From assembly GCA_004292515.1 (NCBI GenBank), contig RDXB01000058.1, positions 43,530 through 107,529 of the forward strand: DNA of 64,000 nucleotides, given 5' to 3'. Positions within the stretch are counted from its first letter, which is position 1. Each line of letters begins with the position of its first letter. Source of the DNA: Oscillatoriales cyanobacterium (GTDB taxonomy: Bacteria; Cyanobacteriota; Cyanobacteriia; CACIAM-69d). The notes beneath the pieces were generated by a model. That model searched no databases. It saw only the letters and a list, made by a program, of their open reading frames with translations, and was not told the origin of the DNA. Position numbers and translations under genes: made by a program. Below are positions 1-9,035 of the stretch, piece after piece.

Positions 1-1
1 T

Positions 2-394
2 CGCCGAGCGGCTCAAGCGGCCCTAGAACGGGTGGGACTGTGGGATCTGCGCGATCGCCCGATTGGTCAGCTTTCCGGCGGCCAACAGCAGCGGGCTTTT
101 TTGGCGCGGTCAATCGCCCAGGAAGCCGATATCTTCTGCTTCGACGAGCCATTTGTGGGGGTCGATCGCCGCAATGAAGCGATTCTGTTTGAGCTGTTTG
201 GCGAGCTAGCCCGTGATGGCAAAGTGGTGTTGGTGGTGAATCACGATCTCGGCGAATCGATCGCCCATTTTGACGATCTGATTTTGCTGAACCGGCAGTT
301 GGTGGCGGCAGGCGATCGCGCCATGGTGCTCAATGATCTCAACCTGCAACGGGCCTATGGCGGCCAAGTGCGGTTTTTTCAGGAGGCTGCTTAA
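2..394 (+). CDS. Metal ABC transporter ATP-binding subunit (Mn/Zn type), 5'-truncated
   Basis: ATPase of a manganese/zinc-type ABC importer, acting on the cytoplasmic face of the plasma membrane. The reading frame is open from base 2, so the N-terminus with Walker A lies outside the window. Visible are the ABC signature LSGGQQQR, Walker B (IFCFDEPF) followed by the D-loop region GVD, and the H-loop His in VVNHDL. Its TAA stop overlaps the ATG of the next gene by one base (TAATG), which implies translational coupling with the permease. The cyanobacterial MntCAB and the ZnuABC systems look alike at this level, so I do not choose the metal. The binding-protein gene should lie upstream. Confidence 0.9.
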   Translation, partial: RRAAQAALERVGLWDLRDRPIGQLSGGQQQRAFLARSIAQEADIFCFDEPFVGVDRRNEAILFELFGELARDGKVVLVVNHDLGESIAHFDDLILLNRQLVAAGDRAMVLNDLNLQRAYGGQVRFFQEAA

Positions 395-1284
395 TGGACT
401 CGGTGCTGCAATCCCTAGCCGAGCCGCTGCACTATGCCTTTTTTCAGCGATCGCTTCTAGCCGCCTTAATTGTCGGGGTGCTTTGTGCCTGCACGGGTAG
501 CTATCTGCTGGTGCAGCGGATGGCCCTGTTGGGCGACGCGATCGGCCACTCCCTGTTGGTGGGTTTAGCGATCGCCTTTGCCATGGGGGGCAGCTTGTTT
601 GTAGGGGCCTTGGTGTCGGGGTTGGTTAGTGCGGCGGCGATCGACTTCATCCGAGCGCGATCGCCCCTCAAGGAAGATGCGGCCATGGGGATCGTGCTCT
701 CGGCCTTCTTCGCGTTGGGGATCGTGCTGATCACCCTGGTGCAAAAAGACAACAAAATCGATCTGAATCACTTTCTGTTTGGCAACTTGCTAGCCGTGAC
801 CGGCGGCGATCTCTGGGACACCGGCCTGGCAGCCCTGCTGGTGTTGGGCGCGATCGCCCTGTGCTACAAAGAGCTGCACTTTTATACATTTGATCGGCTC
901 GGAGCCCAGGCCGCTGGCTTGCCCGTGCGCTGGCTGGACTGGGGACTCACCACCGCGATCGCCATTACGATCGTCGCCAGTATGAAAGCCGTGGGCGTGG
1001 TGTTGGTATTGGCGTTATTGATCACACCACCTGCAACGGCCTATTTGCTCGTGCCCCGCTTGCACCAAATGATGGGTTTAGGAGCGCTGCTAGGTTGTTT
1101 TTCGAGCTTGACGGGCTTGTATTTAAGCTACTTTTTCAATCTACCTTCGGGCCCGGCGATCGTGCTGGTGGCCTCCGGGTTGTTTGTGTTGGCCTTGCTA
1201 TTCAGTCCCCGCCAGGGATTGCTGATTGCCAGTGGGCGATCGAGTGTAGCTGACGCTTCCGAAGGCGATCGCCCCGCTAGTTGA
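394..1284 (+). CDS. Metal ABC transporter permease (ABC-3 family, MntB/ZnuB-like)
   Basis: Membrane channel subunit of the Mn/Zn-type importer whose ATPase is encoded immediately upstream. The 296-residue length fits the ABC-3 permease family. The protein is almost entirely hydrophobic, with about eight or nine membrane segments, and carries the family-typical stretches LGDAIGHSLLVG (about residues 48-59) and VGVVLVLALLITPPATA (about 201-217). A clear AGGAGG at 381-386, inside the end of the ATPase gene, precedes the ATG at 394. The last 20 residues are hydrophilic and rich in HIP1-derived codons. No metalloregulator gene is visible in the window. Confidence 0.9.
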   Translation: MDSVLQSLAEPLHYAFFQRSLLAALIVGVLCACTGSYLLVQRMALLGDAIGHSLLVGLAIAFAMGGSLFVGALVSGLVSAAAIDFIRARSPLKEDAAMGIVLSAFFALGIVLITLVQKDNKIDLNHFLFGNLLAVTGGDLWDTGLAALLVLGAIALCYKELHFYTFDRLGAQAAGLPVRWLDWGLTTAIAITIVASMKAVGVVLVLALLITPPATAYLLVPRLHQMMGLGALLGCFSSLTGLYLSYFFNLPSGPAIVLVASGLFVLALLFSPRQGLLIASGRSSVADASEGDRPAS

Positions 1285-1298
1285 TCTTTGCTTTCATT

Positions 1299-1332
1299 AA
1301 TCCCAAGCTTGAAAAAATCCCAAGCTTGAAAA
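1299..1332. repeat. 17-bp tandem duplication
   Basis: Two adjacent copies of aatcccaagcttgaaaa, directly after the metal permease gene. It looks like a replication-slippage duplication; no function is inferred. Confidence 0.7.
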
Positions 1333-1353
1333 GCTAGTTGCTAGCCCGTTAGA

Positions 1354-1484
1354 GCATGGCTGAAAAGTATCTTGTGGCCCGAACCAAGCACCAATAGTCG
1401 CGGGAGCAAGGAGCTTCAGCCTTTTGTCTACTTCGATCACTGAAGCACACAGAGTAAGTAATAATCTGGGCTTTTCAGACATCC
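1354..1484. mobile_element. MITE-like element with inverted ends (short copy)
   Basis: About 131 bp without coding capacity. The left end reads GCATGGCTGAAAAGTATC (1354-1371) and the right end CTTTTCAGACATCC (1471-1484), which is the inverted form. The left 65 bases match the element at 12559-12829, including the shared stretch AAGCACCAATAGTCG. No clear target-site duplication is visible. A minus-strand open frame of 79 codons over this element is a by-product of the repeat, since its central peptide recurs in the second copy. Confidence 0.55.
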
Positions 1485-1659
1485 TCTTGGTGAAATCAGG
1501 TTGGTTGCGATCGCGCTCGGGGAGCGCCCGGCTCAAGCCAACTGATGACTTGGCCTTGCAAAACAGCAGCGTAGATGGCGTAGATGATTGATTGTCCGCG
1601 CTGCTGTTGGTCTCATGGGGCGAAGCTTTGGGGGGAAGCTAACTAACGCAGTTTTTGAA

Positions 1660-2217
1660 CTAGCGCAGTTTTTGCTTGATAAATGTAACCAGTTGCCCCA
1701 ACTGTTTCTTCAGTTGATCCACTTCGCCCTGCAATGTAGCGACCTTTTGTTCGAGGGCTTGGATTTCAGCAGCCGATGCTCCAGCAACAGCAGCAGCGGG
1801 TGCAGCAGCGGCAGGTGGCGGAGACAGCGTCGGTTTCACGCTAGAAGCAATCCGCATCGCTTCTTTAATCGATTCGATTAATTCCTTCTTTTCAAACGGT
1901 TTTTCGATGAAGGCAAACCGCTCGAAGGGTTCAGAGATTTTTTCGGTGACTTCTTCTTTGCGACCCGACATTACCAACAAGGGAATGGCTTGCAGATGGG
2001 GTTGCGTTTGAATTTGCTGATAGACTTCCCAGCCACTCATTTTGGGCAGCAGGAAATCCAACATGATCAAGTTGGGATGTTCTTGCTGAATCAATTGCAG
2101 CCCCTCGAGTCCGTCTTTGGCTTCTAGGACTTCAAAGTTTCCGGCTGGCAGCATTTCTTTGACGCGCTGCCGAATCACTTTGCTGTCGTCGATAACGAGG
2201 ATTTTGTGTGTTGCCAC
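1660..2217 (-). CDS. CheY-like response regulator with C-terminal coiled coil
   Basis: A single receiver domain (about residues 4-125) with the acidic pair in VIDDSK, the phospho-acceptor Asp in LMLDFLLPK (about residue 54), the Ser of VMSGR and the conserved Lys in IEKPF. There is no DNA-binding domain. An Ala/Pro-rich linker (about 130-150) leads to a short coiled coil (about 151-185) made of EIQALEQKV-type heptads, probably for dimerisation or partner binding. The start is GTG at 2217, preceded by AAGGAGA. No kinase is adjacent, so the partner is unknown. It resembles the stand-alone regulators of cyanobacterial motility and signalling systems, but I cannot assign a pathway. Confidence 0.88.
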   Translation of the reverse strand: MATHKILVIDDSKVIRQRVKEMLPAGNFEVLEAKDGLEGLQLIQQEHPNLIMLDFLLPKMSGWEVYQQIQTQPHLQAIPLLVMSGRKEEVTEKISEPFERFAFIEKPFEKKELIESIKEAMRIASSVKPTLSPPPAAAAPAAAVAGASAAEIQALEQKVATLQGEVDQLKKQLGQLVTFIKQKLR

Positions 2218-2518
2218 GACGGTCTCCTTAGGCTTGCGTGCAGACGATTCGAGGGTGATGGGCGCGATGATTGCCCCCCGCCTGAGCCTTAGCGATCGCC
2301 CTCTAAGGGGAGGATCTTGGCCGCAGGGAAGCTAAGGTGGGCATCTGCGACTCCAGTATATTGCGATCGCCCCAATCTTTGAAAAGACCTGATGGGTTTG
2401 CACCGGATGGGTTTGCTGTTGACCCGGACAGTTGCATCAGTTCGATGCCCACTAGCAAAATGGAAGGTGCGATCAGTCCAAGCGCCGGGGGAGCAGTCCC
2501 AGGCAATCGCTCATCGCC

Positions 2519-3454
2519 GTGCCTAGTCCTTCCTCACCTTGCCTGCCGCCTGTGTCGTCTTCTCCTCGTTCGATCGCATCCTTGGCCACCGGCTTGCCCC
2601 CTTGGCTGAAACCGCAACTGGGGCGGGCCAGCGACATGGCAGAAGTCCAACGGATCATTAAGCAGCGGCAGATTCACACGATTTGCGAAGAAGGGCGCTG
2701 TCCCAACCGGGGCGAGTGCTATGCCAACCGCACAGCCACATTTTTGTTGATGGGGCCGGTCTGCACACGATCATGTGGCTTTTGTCAGGTAGACAAGGGC
2801 CATGCACCGATGCCCCTCGACCCCCAAGAACCAGAGCAGGTGGCGGAGTCGGTGGCCCTGTTGGGGTTGCGCTATGTGGTGTTGACTTCCGTGGCGCGGG
2901 ATGACTTGCCCGACGGCGGCGCGGGGGGCTTCACGGCCACCATGGCTGCGATTCGCCAACGATGTCCAGAGACAGCGATCGAGGTGTTGACCCCAGATTT
3001 TTGGGGTGGTCAGCCCGACCCCGCCGCCCGCCAGCGATCGCGGGTGGCGGCGGTGGTGGCGGCCCGACCAGCTTGCTATAACCACAACCTGGAAACCGTG
3101 GAGCGACTCCAAGGGCCGGTGCGCCGGGGAGCCAAATATGGGCGATCGCTCGATGTGCTGCGTTGGGTGAAAGAGCTGGATCCAACCATGCCCACCAAGT
3201 CGGGGTTGATGTTGGGCCACGGCGAAACGGAAGCCGAAGTGTTGCAAGCCTTGCGGGATTTGCGATCGGTCGGCTGCGATCGCCTCACCCTGGGCCAATA
3301 CCTGCAACCATCCTTGGATCACTTGCCAGTTCAGCATTACTGGACTCCTGAGGATTTTGAGCGGTTGGGTGCGATCGCTCGGGCGATGGGCTTTGCACAG
3401 GTGCGATCGGGCCCCTTAGTCCGCAGCTCCTACCATGCTGCTGAAACCGACTAA
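2519..3454 (+). CDS. lipA: Lipoyl synthase
   Basis: Radical SAM enzyme that inserts two sulfurs into protein-bound octanoyl groups to form lipoate for the 2-oxoacid dehydrogenases and the glycine cleavage system. Both iron-sulfur cluster motifs are present: the auxiliary-cluster CX4CX5C at C56, C61, C67 ([13 protein letters not shown]) and the radical SAM CX3CX2C at C82, C86, C89 (CTRSCGFC). Also present are the family blocks [11 protein letters not shown] and YNHNLETV, and the C-terminal RSSYHA with its conserved Ser. The 311-residue length is normal. The start is GTG at 2519; the next Met is inside the conserved region. It appears monocistronic; lipB is not nearby. Confidence 0.95.
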   Translation: MPSPSSPCLPPVSSSPRSIASLATGLPPWLKPQLGRASDMAEVQRIIKQRQIHTICEEGRCPNRGECYANRTATFLLMGPVCTRSCGFCQVDKGHAPMPLDPQEPEQVAESVALLGLRYVVLTSVARDDLPDGGAGGFTATMAAIRQRCPETAIEVLTPDFWGGQPDPAARQRSRVAAVVAARPACYNHNLETVERLQGPVRRGAKYGRSLDVLRWVKELDPTMPTKSGLMLGHGETEAEVLQALRDLRSVGCDRLTLGQYLQPSLDHLPVQHYWTPEDFERLGAIARAMGFAQVRSGPLVRSSYHAAETD

Positions 3455-3463
3455 CGATCCGGC

Positions 3464-3505
3464 CCACAATCTACCCAGTCCACAATCTACCCAGTCCACA
3501 ATCTA
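3464..3505. repeat. 16-bp tandem repeat, 2.6 copies
   Basis: The unit ccacaatctacccagt occurs twice and then partially, just upstream of the pentapeptide-repeat gene. It forms the gene's 5' leader and keeps an upstream frame open, which would give a spurious longer N-terminus. Confidence 0.75.
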
Positions 3506-3527
3506 TCTTCGGTTTCTACGGTTTCCT

Positions 3528-4079
3528 ATGCTGTTCGCTGCTTTCGATCGCCTCTGGTCGCCTCTGTCGCGTTTGACACTCCAGAGCTGGGTTTGGTTGG
3601 GAGCCGCTATCCTCAGCACAGCCCTGACCTTGGCCGGCAACGTGGCCCCCGCCTGGGCTGCTAGTTCCGCCGCCATTCGTGCCTACGATGACGCTGAGGT
3701 GCAAACCCGTAATTTTGCCGGTCAAGATCTCCGCCGCGCTGAGTTTGCCAGTGAAAACCTCAGTGGCGCTGATTTTCACGGGGCTGATTTGCGCGGCGCG
3801 GTTTTCAACGGCACTAGTCTCACCGATGCCAATCTCAGTGGCGTAGACTTCAGCAACGGCATTGGTTATCTCAGCAGCTTCAATGGCACTGACCTGACCA
3901 ATACCGTGCTCTCTGATGCGATGTTGCTGCGATCGACCTTCAAAGGGGCCAAGATTGAGGGCGCAGATTTTAGCTATGCCGCCCTCGATCGGTTCCAAGC
4001 AGCCCAACTTTGTGAATATGCCAGCGGGACAAACCCCAAAACCGGGATCAGCACGCGCGACTCGCTGGAATGCCCCTAA
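3528..4079 (+). CDS. Pentapeptide-repeat protein with signal peptide (lumenal type)
   Basis: Exported protein of 183 residues from the ATG at 3528. An in-frame extension to 3435 runs through a tandem repeat and is rejected. The N-terminus has a hydrophobic segment ending in PAWAASS, a typical signal-peptidase site, so the mature protein should be in the thylakoid lumen or periplasm. It is followed by about 18 A(D/N)LXX-type pentapeptides (NFAGQDLRRAEF, GADFHGADLRGAVF) that predict a right-handed quadrilateral beta-helix. The C-terminal cap carries two cysteines (AAQLCEYASG and DSLEC) that could form a disulfide. This layout resembles the plant lumenal proteins TL15 and TL17. The biochemical role of that family is unknown. 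Confidence 0.88.
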   Translation: MLFAAFDRLWSPLSRLTLQSWVWLGAAILSTALTLAGNVAPAWAASSAAIRAYDDAEVQTRNFAGQDLRRAEFASENLSGADFHGADLRGAVFNGTSLTDANLSGVDFSNGIGYLSSFNGTDLTNTVLSDAMLLRSTFKGAKIEGADFSYAALDRFQAAQLCEYASGTNPKTGISTRDSLECP

Positions 4080-4375
4080 AGGCGATCAGCTTGCCACTCA
4101 TCGGGTTCTCGAACAGCTACCCCCGATTCAGCACCATCCCCTAGACCCAATAGATCCAAGCCCCTCAAAGCGAGCCAGCCTGGCCATCTCGCCCATGATG
4201 CTGCATCATTCCGCAATGGCTAATGGCTATTGTCTGCGATCGCAATCCAAACGCTGCTCTGTAGCATGGCCAGGCGACTCAGGTTTAAGATAGAACCCAA
4301 GTTCAACCACTGCCCACCCAACGAACAACTTCCACTGGTGGATCTTGTCCGTTGCCAGGGTTAATTAACGGTTTC

Positions 4376-4527
4376 TGTCTACAGCTGCTGGTCAAGGATG
4401 CTGGATTGCTGGCTACCATCCAGCAAAAGCGGCTCTAAGCTGGAGCAATCGATCTGAACGTTTGATTGAAACGTGGCCCTTGCCCAGCAAGTCTGGAATC
4501 AGACCTGACCAAGGCAAGGTGTAGACA
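4376..4527 (+). ncRNA. Candidate structured RNA (multi-hairpin element)
   Basis: Complementary segments TGTCTACA (4376-4383) and TGTAGACA (4520-4527) could form a closing helix, supported inside it by TGGTCA (4389-4394) with TGACCA (4506-4511). Four local hairpins are enclosed: GCTGGAT/ATCCAGC (4400-4424), a weak GCTC/GAGC (4432-4446), ACGTTT/AAACGT (4458-4474) and GTCTG/CAGAC (4491-4504). A further hairpin CGGAG/CTCCG follows at about 4571-4586. The strand is assumed from the downstream gene at 4717. It could be a cis-acting leader or a free small RNA. No known family was recognised. The rest of 4080-4716 shows nothing else beyond a possible 15-codon frame at 4589-4636. Confidence 0.4.
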
Positions 4528-4716
4528 AAAGGCGGCAGGCCCTGTCGTGTCAGCCTGTGGATGATGGGTCGGAGCGAACTTCTCCGCCATGAAGCAGGAA
4601 GTTTCCGATGAGCTACCGGTTAGCCAAGGTTCGTGAAACAAGAGCAGAAGAGTCCTTTGGTGGCTTCACTTAGGGTTTATATCGGACAGTCAGGCAAACC
4701 TATCGGGGGCAATGCG

Positions 4717-6108
4717 ATGAGCCGGGAACGCGATCGAGCAGAGTGCCTAGAGAAGCTCTCATGGGCCACTCAGGCAGCCGGAGTGGGAGTGGATGGTGCG
4801 CCGCTCGACAAGATTGCTGCCACGATCGTGCAGACAATGACCGGCCCGTGGCGCTATTTCCACACACCAGAACATATTTTTGAGGTGGGTGGTTACGAAG
4901 ACCCGATCGAGGTGTTGTCGGCCCTGTTCCACGATTTGGTTTATGTGCAGGTCGATCGCAGTGTCAATTTCAACCTCAGCTACTACATCACGCCCTTTGT
5001 GCGGGAGGAAGGCGAGGCCCTGATCATCCGCGATCGCTTCGAGCTACCGGCCCATGATCTGACCCTGGAACTGGTCACCGATATTTTTGGCTTTGAGCCG
5101 GGGCAAACCCTCTCGCCCTATGCGGGCATGAATGAGTATCTGAGCGCCCTCTCAGCGGGCAAGATCCTCGAAGCATTTGCATCCCTGAGTCTGATTGCCC
5201 AGGTCGCCGCTTGCATTGAGGGTACAATCCCGTTTCGAGCCAAGAGTCCTGATGGACTGAGCAACTGTGAAATTTTGTTCCAGCGTTTGCAAGCGGCCAA
5301 CGATAAATATGATCTCGGCTTGGATGAGGCGCTGATCGAAAAAACCGTTAAGCGATCGGTGCGCCTGGCCAACCGAGATGTGGGTAGCTTTGCCAACCCC
5401 AGCGCCGCCCGCTTTTTGGATAACACCTGGAGCCTGTTGCCGGAAACCAACCACAACCTGAAGTTCTCCACCTCCTACACGGTCTATCAATACCGGGTGG
5501 CGCTGCAAAAAATGGAAGGCTTCATGAATTCCTTGCAGCCAGAGCGGATCTTTCACCAGTTCCGAGGTGAACCCGATGATGCCACCTTCAACGCGCTGGT
5601 AGACCAGGCCCGCAACAACCTAGACATTGGGCGGCTCTATCTGGGCACGAAGTTGTTTACGATCGCCTTCCTAGAAGCGCTGTCAATGCGGTTTGGCAAG
5701 GATATTCCCCTGTCGATGCTGATGGGTGAAATGCCGAGCGAAGGGTTCAATGTGTCGTCCTTGGCGGACTTTTTGCCGGAACTGGAGCATATCTACCGTC
5801 CGCGCAACACGATCGAGGAAGAAGTCCTGACCCTGGTGGAAGTGGGTCGCTTGCAGGACTTTGACTATGACATCAAGAACTCGCCCCTGACGACCTACAT
5901 GGTCAAGGCCATGGGGTATGACGAAATGTCACGCTTGCGCGATCGCGGTAAGGCGTTTTTTGCCGGTGAGTTGTCGGCAGAAGCCTTCATTGCTGAATGT
6001 CCCCAAAAGATCGTTGGGGACGTGACGGAGGGACTGGGCAAGCTGTTCGACAGTCGCAAGTCGGCCCTCAGTGGTAGCAAATTGTTGGCGGCTGAGGTTT
6101 CGGCTTAG
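4717..6108 (+). CDS. Conserved cyanobacterial protein with HD-like N-terminal motif
   Basis: Uncharacterised 463-residue protein. The ATG at 4717 is preferred over an in-frame ATG at 4633 because a GGGGGC sits just upstream and the extra 28 residues look non-coding. The N-terminal third contains YFHTPEHIFEV and ALFHDLVYVQVD, a spacing of His and His-Asp that recalls HD-type metal phosphohydrolases; I infer this weakly. The remainder is predicted helical and shows no recognised domain. No signal peptide or membrane segment is visible. It stands alone, downstream of a candidate structured RNA that could be its leader. Function unknown. Confidence 0.75.
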   Translation: MSRERDRAECLEKLSWATQAAGVGVDGAPLDKIAATIVQTMTGPWRYFHTPEHIFEVGGYEDPIEVLSALFHDLVYVQVDRSVNFNLSYYITPFVREEGEALIIRDRFELPAHDLTLELVTDIFGFEPGQTLSPYAGMNEYLSALSAGKILEAFASLSLIAQVAACIEGTIPFRAKSPDGLSNCEILFQRLQAANDKYDLGLDEALIEKTVKRSVRLANRDVGSFANPSAARFLDNTWSLLPETNHNLKFSTSYTVYQYRVALQKMEGFMNSLQPERIFHQFRGEPDDATFNALVDQARNNLDIGRLYLGTKLFTIAFLEALSMRFGKDIPLSMLMGEMPSEGFNVSSLADFLPELEHIYRPRNTIEEEVLTLVEVGRLQDFDYDIKNSPLTTYMVKAMGYDEMSRLRDRGKAFFAGELSAEAFIAECPQKIVGDVTEGLGKLFDSRKSALSGSKLLAAEVSA

Positions 6109-6268
6109 GGTCGGTTTGGGCTGGGTCAGGGGTCTCGGTTCGGTTAGGGGTGGTGGCAGGGCCTTTCCAATTCGCTCTACTATTTAGAAGCGGTTTCGGC
6201 CGGCCGAGCGATCGGCCAGGGATTCCCAGCCGATCGCCCTCCCCACCCCGTTTGAGTAACCGTCGCGC

Positions 6269-8977
6269 GTGACTGTTTCCCCCATTTCACCCCAAGCTGG
6301 CTCACCGATGGCGGGCCAAGGGCCGGCTCCAGCCGATGTGTTTGGCTTTGCGCTCGATCGCTTTCAACTGGAGGCGATCGAAGCCCTGAACGCGAGCAAA
6401 TCCGTGGTGGTTTGCGCCCCCACCGGTTCCGGCAAAACCCTGGTGGGTGAATATGCCATCTACCGCGCCCTCAGCCAGGGCAAGCGAGTGTTTTACACCA
6501 CACCGCTGAAAGCCCTCTCCAATCAAAAATTCCGCGACTTCAAAGAGCAGTTTGGCGAAGACCAGGCGGGCTTGCTGACGGGGGATGTGTCGATTAACCG
6601 CGATGCGCCCGTGGTGGTGATGACCACTGAAATTTTCCGGAATATGCTCTACGGCACTCCGATCGGGCAAATCGGCACTTCGATGACCGATGTGCAGGCG
6701 GTGGTGCTCGATGAATGCCACTACATGAACGATTCCCAGCGCGGCACGGTCTGGGAAGAGTCGATCATCTATTGCCCCTTTGAAATTCAGTTGGTGGCCC
6801 TGTCGGCCACGGTGGCCAACAGCCAACAACTGACGGACTGGCTGAACTACGTCCATGGCCCCACGGAGCTGATCTACTCCGACTTTCGGCCCGTGCCCCT
6901 GCGGTTCCACTTCGGCAACTACAAAGGCTTGTTTCCGCTGCTGGATGAGGAGGCCAAACGGCTCCACCCGCAGTTCAAAACCGAACGCCGCAACCGCCGC
7001 AAACCGCGCGATCAAGTACGGCGAGATCTGCGGGCCGAAACACCCGATATTCCCTTTGTGCTGGCCCAGCTCCAGCAGCGGGATATGCTCCCGGCGATTT
7101 ATTTCATCTTTAGCCGTCGGGGGTGCGATCGCGCCGTCACCAACGCTTCAAGTTTGTCGCTGGTGTCCGATCGCGAAGCCGCCCAGCTCAAGCCACGGAT
7201 TGACAGCTTTTTAGCCAAGAACCCGGGAGCCGCCCGCGATGGCCAATTGGCGGCCCTCTATCGCGGGATCGCGGCTCACCATGCTGGCATTTTGCCCGCC
7301 TGGAAAAGCCTGGTGGAAGAGCTATTTCAAGATGGCCTGATCAAGGTGGTATTTGCCACCGAAACCCTGGCGGCGGGGATCAACATGCCCGCGCGGACTA
7401 CAGTGATCTCCAGCTTGTCGAAGCGCACAGACGACGGCCATCGCATGTTGCGGCCTTCCGAGTTCTTGCAGATGGCGGGGCGAGCCGGGCGGCGGGGCAA
7501 GGATGTGCAGGGCTATGTGGTGACGCTGCAAACGCCCTTTGAAGGGGCTAAGGAGTCGGCCCACCTGGCTACGGCTGAACCGGATCCGCTGGCCAGTCGC
7601 TTCACGCCGACCTATGGGATGGTGTTGAACCTGCTGCAAACCCATTCCCTGACGGAAGCCCGCAGCTTGATTGAGCGCAGTTTTGGGCAATACCTATCGA
7701 CCATCCATCTGATTCCCTATCAGCAGGAGGTGGAATCGCTGGAGGCGGAGATCGATCGCCTGCGGGCCCAAACGGCCGAGGTGGATCTGGATCAAGTGGC
7801 GGAATATGAAAAGCTGAATCAGCGCCTAAAGGCCGAAGATCGGCTGTTGCGAACCTTGCAGGAACAGGCTGATGTGGTGCGGGGCAAGGATTTGGCTCCG
7901 GCCCTACAGTTTGCGGTGGCGGGGACGGTGCTGTCCTTAAAAGGCCCGTCGATCTCCGTTCAGGAACCGTTGCCGGCAGTGTTGGTGCTGAAGGTGGCGG
8001 GGTCGGGGCGGTTCCCCTACCTGCTTTGCTTGGGTGCTGACAATGCTTGGTATGTGGTCAAAACCGAAGATGTGGCGGGGTTGTATGGGGAGTTTCCGCG
8101 CATTGCGGCGGTCGATCGCCTAGAGCCGCCTGTGGCTTTGGCGTTGCGACCGGGCCAGTCCTTGGCGGGTGACGAGGAAACCTTGGCGATCGTCCGGCGG
8201 ATTCCGGAGTTGCCCGATCCCGAAGATGCGCCGGAAGTGATTGAACAGCGCGATCGCCGGGATGCGGTGGCGGCTCTGTTGGCGGATCACCCGGTCTCCC
8301 AATGGACGAATCGCAAACACCTGTTTAAGGCGTTGCACAATCTTGATGAAATGGAAGCCCTGCTAGCCGATCAGCGATCGCAGTTGGGTCAAATGTCCGA
8401 GCGCTATTGGCAGGAGTTCGTCAACCTGATCGAGATCTTGCAATATTTCAATTGCCTCGATGACAACCACCAACCCACGGAACTGGGCCAGGCGATCGCC
8501 ACCCTCCGAGGTGAAAACGAGTTGTGGTTGGGGCTGTCCCTGATGTCTGGGGAGTTCGACCATCTGGAGCCAGCCCCGTTGGCGGCGGCCTGTGCGGCCC
8601 TGCTGCTCGAAGAACCCCGCCCTGATACTTGGACGGAAGCTTTGCCCAGCGAGGGGGTGTTGGCCGCCTTGAATCACCTGGGCGACCAGCGGCGGGAACT
8701 GTTTAAGGTGCAACGGCGCTATCGGGTGGCGCTGCCCATCTGCCTAGAAGAAGAGTTGATCGGGTTGGTGGAGCAGTGGGCTTCGGGGACGGAGTGGGCG
8801 GACTTGGTGGCGCGGACTAGCTTGGATGATGGGGATGTGGTGCGGATGATGCGACGGACGCTGGATTTGTTGTCCCAGGCGATCCATGTGCCCTACCTGT
8901 CGAGCGAGTTGAAGAATCGTGCCAGCGATGCCCGGGCTATGCTCGATCGCTTCCCAGTGTCGGAAACGGTGGATTAG
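6269..8977 (+). CDS. DEAD/DECH-box RNA helicase (Ski2/Mtr4-like)
   Basis: 902-residue superfamily 2 helicase. Visible motifs: Q-like FQLEAIEAL, Walker A APTGSGKT (about residues 45-52), Ib-type TTPLKALSNQK, motif II VLDECHYM, motif III LSATVAN, IV/V region FATETLAAGINMPAR and motif VI QMAGRAGRRG. The C-terminal part, with a coiled-coil arm (SLEAEIDRLRAQTAE) followed by a helical domain, matches the Ski2/Mtr4 plan, and such helicases act on RNA in processing and decay. The related plant chloroplast helicase ISE2 shows the family was kept in plastids. The start is GTG at 6269. A NurA-type nuclease gene begins 58 bp after the stop. Confidence 0.92.
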   Translation: MTVSPISPQAGSPMAGQGPAPADVFGFALDRFQLEAIEALNASKSVVVCAPTGSGKTLVGEYAIYRALSQGKRVFYTTPLKALSNQKFRDFKEQFGEDQAGLLTGDVSINRDAPVVVMTTEIFRNMLYGTPIGQIGTSMTDVQAVVLDECHYMNDSQRGTVWEESIIYCPFEIQLVALSATVANSQQLTDWLNYVHGPTELIYSDFRPVPLRFHFGNYKGLFPLLDEEAKRLHPQFKTERRNRRKPRDQVRRDLRAETPDIPFVLAQLQQRDMLPAIYFIFSRRGCDRAVTNASSLSLVSDREAAQLKPRIDSFLAKNPGAARDGQLAALYRGIAAHHAGILPAWKSLVEELFQDGLIKVVFATETLAAGINMPARTTVISSLSKRTDDGHRMLRPSEFLQMAGRAGRRGKDVQGYVVTLQTPFEGAKESAHLATAEPDPLASRFTPTYGMVLNLLQTHSLTEARSLIERSFGQYLSTIHLIPYQQEVESLEAEIDRLRAQTAEVDLDQVAEYEKLNQRLKAEDRLLRTLQEQADVVRGKDLAPALQFAVAGTVLSLKGPSISVQEPLPAVLVLKVAGSGRFPYLLCLGADNAWYVVKTEDVAGLYGEFPRIAAVDRLEPPVALALRPGQSLAGDEETLAIVRRIPELPDPEDAPEVIEQRDRRDAVAALLADHPVSQWTNRKHLFKALHNLDEMEALLADQRSQLGQMSERYWQEFVNLIEILQYFNCLDDNHQPTELGQAIATLRGENELWLGLSLMSGEFDHLEPAPLAAACAALLLEEPRPDTWTEALPSEGVLAALNHLGDQRRELFKVQRRYRVALPICLEEELIGLVEQWASGTEWADLVARTSLDDGDVVRMMRRTLDLLSQAIHVPYLSSELKNRASDARAMLDRFPVSETVD

Positions 8978-9035
8978 GGATTTAGGGATCAAGTGGATTA
9001 GCCCAATTGAACAGAGCCAACCAGGAGCCGCGATC

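Noticed and set aside
1297..1536. 79-codon minus-strand frame
   Set aside because: Covers the MITE-like element; its central peptide recurs in the second element copy at 12378-12635, so it reflects repeated DNA, not a gene.
4603..4641. Hammerhead-ribozyme-like text (gatgag ... gtgaaac)
   Set aside because: A small stem lies between the two core parts, but about ten extra bases separate it from the GAAA, and no third stem pairs across the cleavage site.
8919..9035. Upstream extension of the NurA-like frame
   Set aside because: Overlaps the helicase gene and lacks a ribosome-binding site; GTG 9036 has AGGAG.
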